From NCBI RefSeq assembly GCF_011386835.1, contig NC_088809.1:62001-126000 (forward strand): a DNA stretch of 64,000 nt. Direction: 5' to 3'. Source of the stretch: Chrysemys picta bellii. Its lineage: Eukaryota; Chordata; Testudines; Emydidae. Under the pieces are notes generated by a model, which searched no databases, was not told the origin of the DNA, and saw nothing but the letters and a program-made list of their open reading frames with translations. Position numbers and translations under genes: made by a program. Of the stretch, positions 61,301 through 64,000 are shown piece after piece. Position 1 is the stretch's first letter; every line of letters begins with the position of its first letter.

Positions 61301-61580
61301 CTTTTATACTAATATATGACCTGGTTAATCTGTTTCAATTGTATTTGTTAATGCAAATATTTCTAATAATTTGAGTAAAAACACTTCATGTTCTTAATGG
61401 TTTTGGGGGAAAGATGCTAAACAAACCAATTTGAAGTAAAAATATATGAACGTGCCATTGTATTATAACACTATACACTTTCTTGACAGTTAAAATCTAC
61501 TTTTTTATTTTTTGTAGCATGTAATGTATATGTTCATACTATGTGAAATAAATAAAAAATATAGTAAAAAATGGGGTTGG
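58312..61580 (+). other. CRK: CRK 3' UTR (probable extent)
   Basis: AT-rich, with no transposon that I recognise over about 3.2 kb, unlike the introns, which suits a conserved long 3' UTR. Short frames (for example 58536-58864) have no domain. It includes AATAAA-like signals near 59422 and 60411 that could give shorter messages. The end is inferred from tandem AATAAA at 61547-61556. Confidence 0.65.
61547..61556 (+). terminator. CRK: Tandem polyadenylation signals, probable CRK 3' end
   Basis: aataaataaa contains two overlapping AATAAA hexamers. A T/GT-rich stretch (ggggttgg, gcttttctttgg) follows within 20-50 bases. It is the strongest polyadenylation signal downstream of the stop codon. 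Confidence 0.6.
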
Positions 61581-63051
61581 AATAATTTTGGAGCAGCTTT
61601 TCTTTGGAAGTTTTTCATTTATTTTCTAATGGTGTAAATATAAATTTAAAAGGGGACAATATTATTGTCTCTACAGTTATGGTTTACTTAATTATGTCCT
61701 TACCCAAAAGAGGCTATTAAACATGACATTTGGGAGAAGTTGATAAACAATGTCAGCTTTTAGTAAACTTAACTGACAAGAAAAGTAATACTTAGGCCTC
61801 TGAAAAAAAGGTGATTTATTCATTTAAAAAACCCTGAATCTAGTCTTAACTCTTACTGAAAAATATGAATGTTTATTTTCCATGCAGAAATTAAAATCAC
61901 ATGCAAAATTTCCCCCATAATAAATAACTTTTATGATTCTTAGATACACTATTCTAACAATAATTCTCAGTCTTGCAAATAAATAATATTTTGGCAATCT
62001 GAATAGGCTCACTAGGAAAATTCAGACCCTTTAATTTACTTTTAGAAATTATTAAACAAATATAGGCAGTACAGTGTAGTACTTGTTTTTTTGCATATTA
62101 CATTTAATTCTATCTTGGTCCCACACTTTCATCTTCAGACTTTTAAAACTATGATAAAGTTGTATGGGGAATCTGGGTAAAGGACAATGGCGGATTATGG
62201 GATAAATTTTAGCTGAATGTTTCTACTAGAATGATCATCAATTAAACAAATTTTACAATATTCACATTTAAATTATTTTTAGGTGTGACAGTTAAAACCT
62301 TGGAGATTAATGGCAGTCTTGTCCTCTGAGCTCCTGAACACAATGCATCATCCTGATACCATGAATCTGCACACAGTTTCAAGATTATTTTCACAACCAC
62401 GGTGATTAGTGAGAGAAATTTTTTGTAATTAAATTTTAAAGTCTACAAGTTAAGTCAGTGGAAAATTCTGTGGCCATAGAGCTCATAGTGGGCATCCACT
62501 GTTCTGGAGAGTACTCATGGGTTAGATGCGGCCATTCCATCATAATCACTGATGGGCCGCGGGGCCATCTGGTTAATAGATCTAGGCTTTGGGTCTCATA
62601 AAGAAAGTCTTAGTGTTCATTTTATTTTTTAAAAGGTGTGTTTTTAGCAAAGGTAGCCTTAAAAGTATAAAGTGATGCAAACAGAATGAAACAATTCAAA
62701 GCACAGCTGTGGCCTGTTCCTGCAGCACGAGAGTGGGAGGACAGAAACTAGACACTCTCCATTGCCACCACCATACACACTTTATGTAAAACAAGTCAGT
62801 TTAGTTTGTGGGGGTATACCAAAGAATCATTTTACTAATCCTCCTACCCCTCAAATCCTTAGTCTAGCCCTGTATATAGCAGTGTGACAAGGCATGGGCA
62901 CAAACTGGCTATATTTGAGGGGAGGTGGCAGAAAACTTTTCCCCCCACAATGTATGCCTATGGCTAGTGTTGTTGTTTGACATTTTCAACCCTCTGAGTA
63001 TACTCATTTATTTCCACACCACTGCTGCATGGAGAGCTTTCCAACCAGTGC
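61581..63051. other. Downstream intergenic DNA, nothing recognised
   Basis: AT-rich DNA with no long frame, transposon or RNA gene that I recognise. In human the next gene beyond CRK is YWHAE, but none of its exons is visible here. Confidence 0.5.
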
Positions 63052-63059
63052 CTCTGGAG

Positions 63060-63348
63060 CAATGGTGGGCAACCTCAGGGTAATCTACTGGCGGGCCACG
63101 AGACAGTTTGTTTACATTGACCATACACAGGCACGGCCGCCCACAACTCCCAGTGGCCGTGGTTCACCGTTCCCAGCCAACGGGAGCTGAGGGAAGTGGC
63201 GCAGGCTACACTGGTCGCTGCTTCCCGCAGCTCCCATTGGCTGCGAATGGCGAGCCGCGGCCACTGGGAGTTGCGGGCAGCCGTGCTTACAGACGGTCCA
63301 TGTAAACAAACTGTCTTGCAGCCCGCCAGCGGTGGTTGCCCACCACTG
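63060..63348. mobile_element. hAT-type palindromic MITE with perfect target duplication
   Basis: Flanked by ctctggag at 63052-63059 and 63349-63356. Ends caatggtgggcaacct and the complement of cagtggtgggcaacc. The whole 289-bp element is nearly palindromic (agacagtttgtttacat near the left, atgtaaacaaactgtct near the right) with a GC-rich centre. It is inserted close to a CR1 fragment. Confidence 0.92.
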
Positions 63349-63414
63349 CTCTGGAGTGTATGTGGAGGACATACCAAATACTCCCCACAAATACATCCAT
63401 CCCACCACAGGGTG

Positions 63415-63545
63415 CTTCCAGAAGTGCACAAAGAATGGCCTCACTAATGTTGTATACAGGAGTAATAAGCCATTCCTGATTCTTCTTATTCCCTTGCTTA
63501 TACATCTAAGGACAGTATTTGTTCTCTTAGTTTCCATGTCACACT
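63415..63545 (-). pseudogene. Old CR1 fragment
   Basis: The minus-strand frame reads METKRTNTVLRCISKGIRR and LLLLYTTLVRPFFVHFWKH, matching the CR1 reverse transcriptase region [14 protein letters not shown]...[12 protein letters not shown]. About 40 codons, no further frame. Confidence 0.75.
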
Positions 63546-63789
63546 GAGAGCTTATGTTCAGCTGGTTTGTAAGTCCTTTTCTGAATCAATAGGTTCCAAC
63601 ATACGGTCCTTTATCCTATAAGTGTGACCTACACTCTTGGTTTCTAGATGCTCTAGCATCTAGCTAAAGTAAAATGCATATTGTTGAAGAGAGTCCACCC
63701 TACTATTGTAATTACAGATTTTGCATGCAAGCTTCACTGAGAAATGTGTGTGCATTAATGGCTCTTCTCAAAATGCTCCTGAATTTAGG

Positions 63790-63935
63790 GAAATATTAGC
63801 CCTTTTTTTTCAAATGGGGAAACCGAGGCACAGAAACTAACTTGTCTAAGGTTACCTAGGAAGCCTAAGGCAGAACCAAAAACACAGACCAGATCTCAAA
63901 TACCAGTCTAGTATCTTAACCACAAAACCAAGTGA
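63790..63935 (-). mobile_element. MIR / CORE-SINE fragment
   Basis: aaatggggaaaccgaggcac, agaaactaacttgtctaagg, ttacctaggaagcctaaggc and tagtatcttaaccaca are MIR in reverse orientation. Confidence 0.8.
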
Positions 63936-64000
63936 GAGACAAACTTAAGATCCATATATTTAAACTTACAAAAGAGGTTATGAGGTAACTTGATTACAGA

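Overview
This is vertebrate nuclear DNA holding one protein-coding gene on the + strand: CRK, the SH2-SH3-SH3 signalling adaptor. Its three coding exons lie at 8238-8481, 39476-40011 and 58174-58311, separated by introns of about 31.0 and 18.2 kb. The joined frame encodes 305 residues, against 304 in human, and the glycine-rich SH2 loop is of the bird/reptile type. The repeats are CR1 LINEs, a tRNA-derived SINE with a CR1-like tail, many hAT, Tigger and Harbinger DNA transposons and their MITEs, old MIR/CORE-SINEs and one solo LTR, with no mammalian L1 or Alu. Together these point to a turtle; the species cannot be fixed from this window.

Layout. 1-7380 is upstream DNA with no recognised exon: a solo LTR (1545-2132), a 56-bp-period minisatellite (2777-3050), an LTR-like block and a TA-flanked MITE. 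7380-8237 is a CpG-rich promoter with CCAAT, NRF1-like, CRE-like and YY1-type sites and a striking array of about 50-bp units. Intron 1 is mostly a stack of transposons: an old CR1 split by a hAT, a Tigger split by a hAT, a Harbinger split by a hAT, a fold-back hAT, a young CR1 with an 853-codon frame and a perfect 56-bp hairpin. Intron 2 has more hAT and Harbinger-type MITEs, old CR1 and RTE-like fragments, a second fold-back hAT in the opposite orientation to the first, and a chimeric insertion carrying a copy of the exon 3 splice acceptor. From 58312 comes the CRK 3' UTR, probably to tandem AATAAA signals at 61547-61556, then intergenic DNA with one more hAT MITE.

Function. Nothing here is an operon or multi-gene system. 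The biology is CRK, including a conserved internal splice donor for the short CRK-I isoform, plus transposons that could alter its splicing: the decoy acceptor in intron 2, inverted repeats on both sides of exon 2 and an intronic hairpin. I found no CRISPR, tRNA, rRNA or other unrecognised coding system. Transposon borders were read by eye from terminal inverted repeats and target-site duplications; family names were assigned without any database search.
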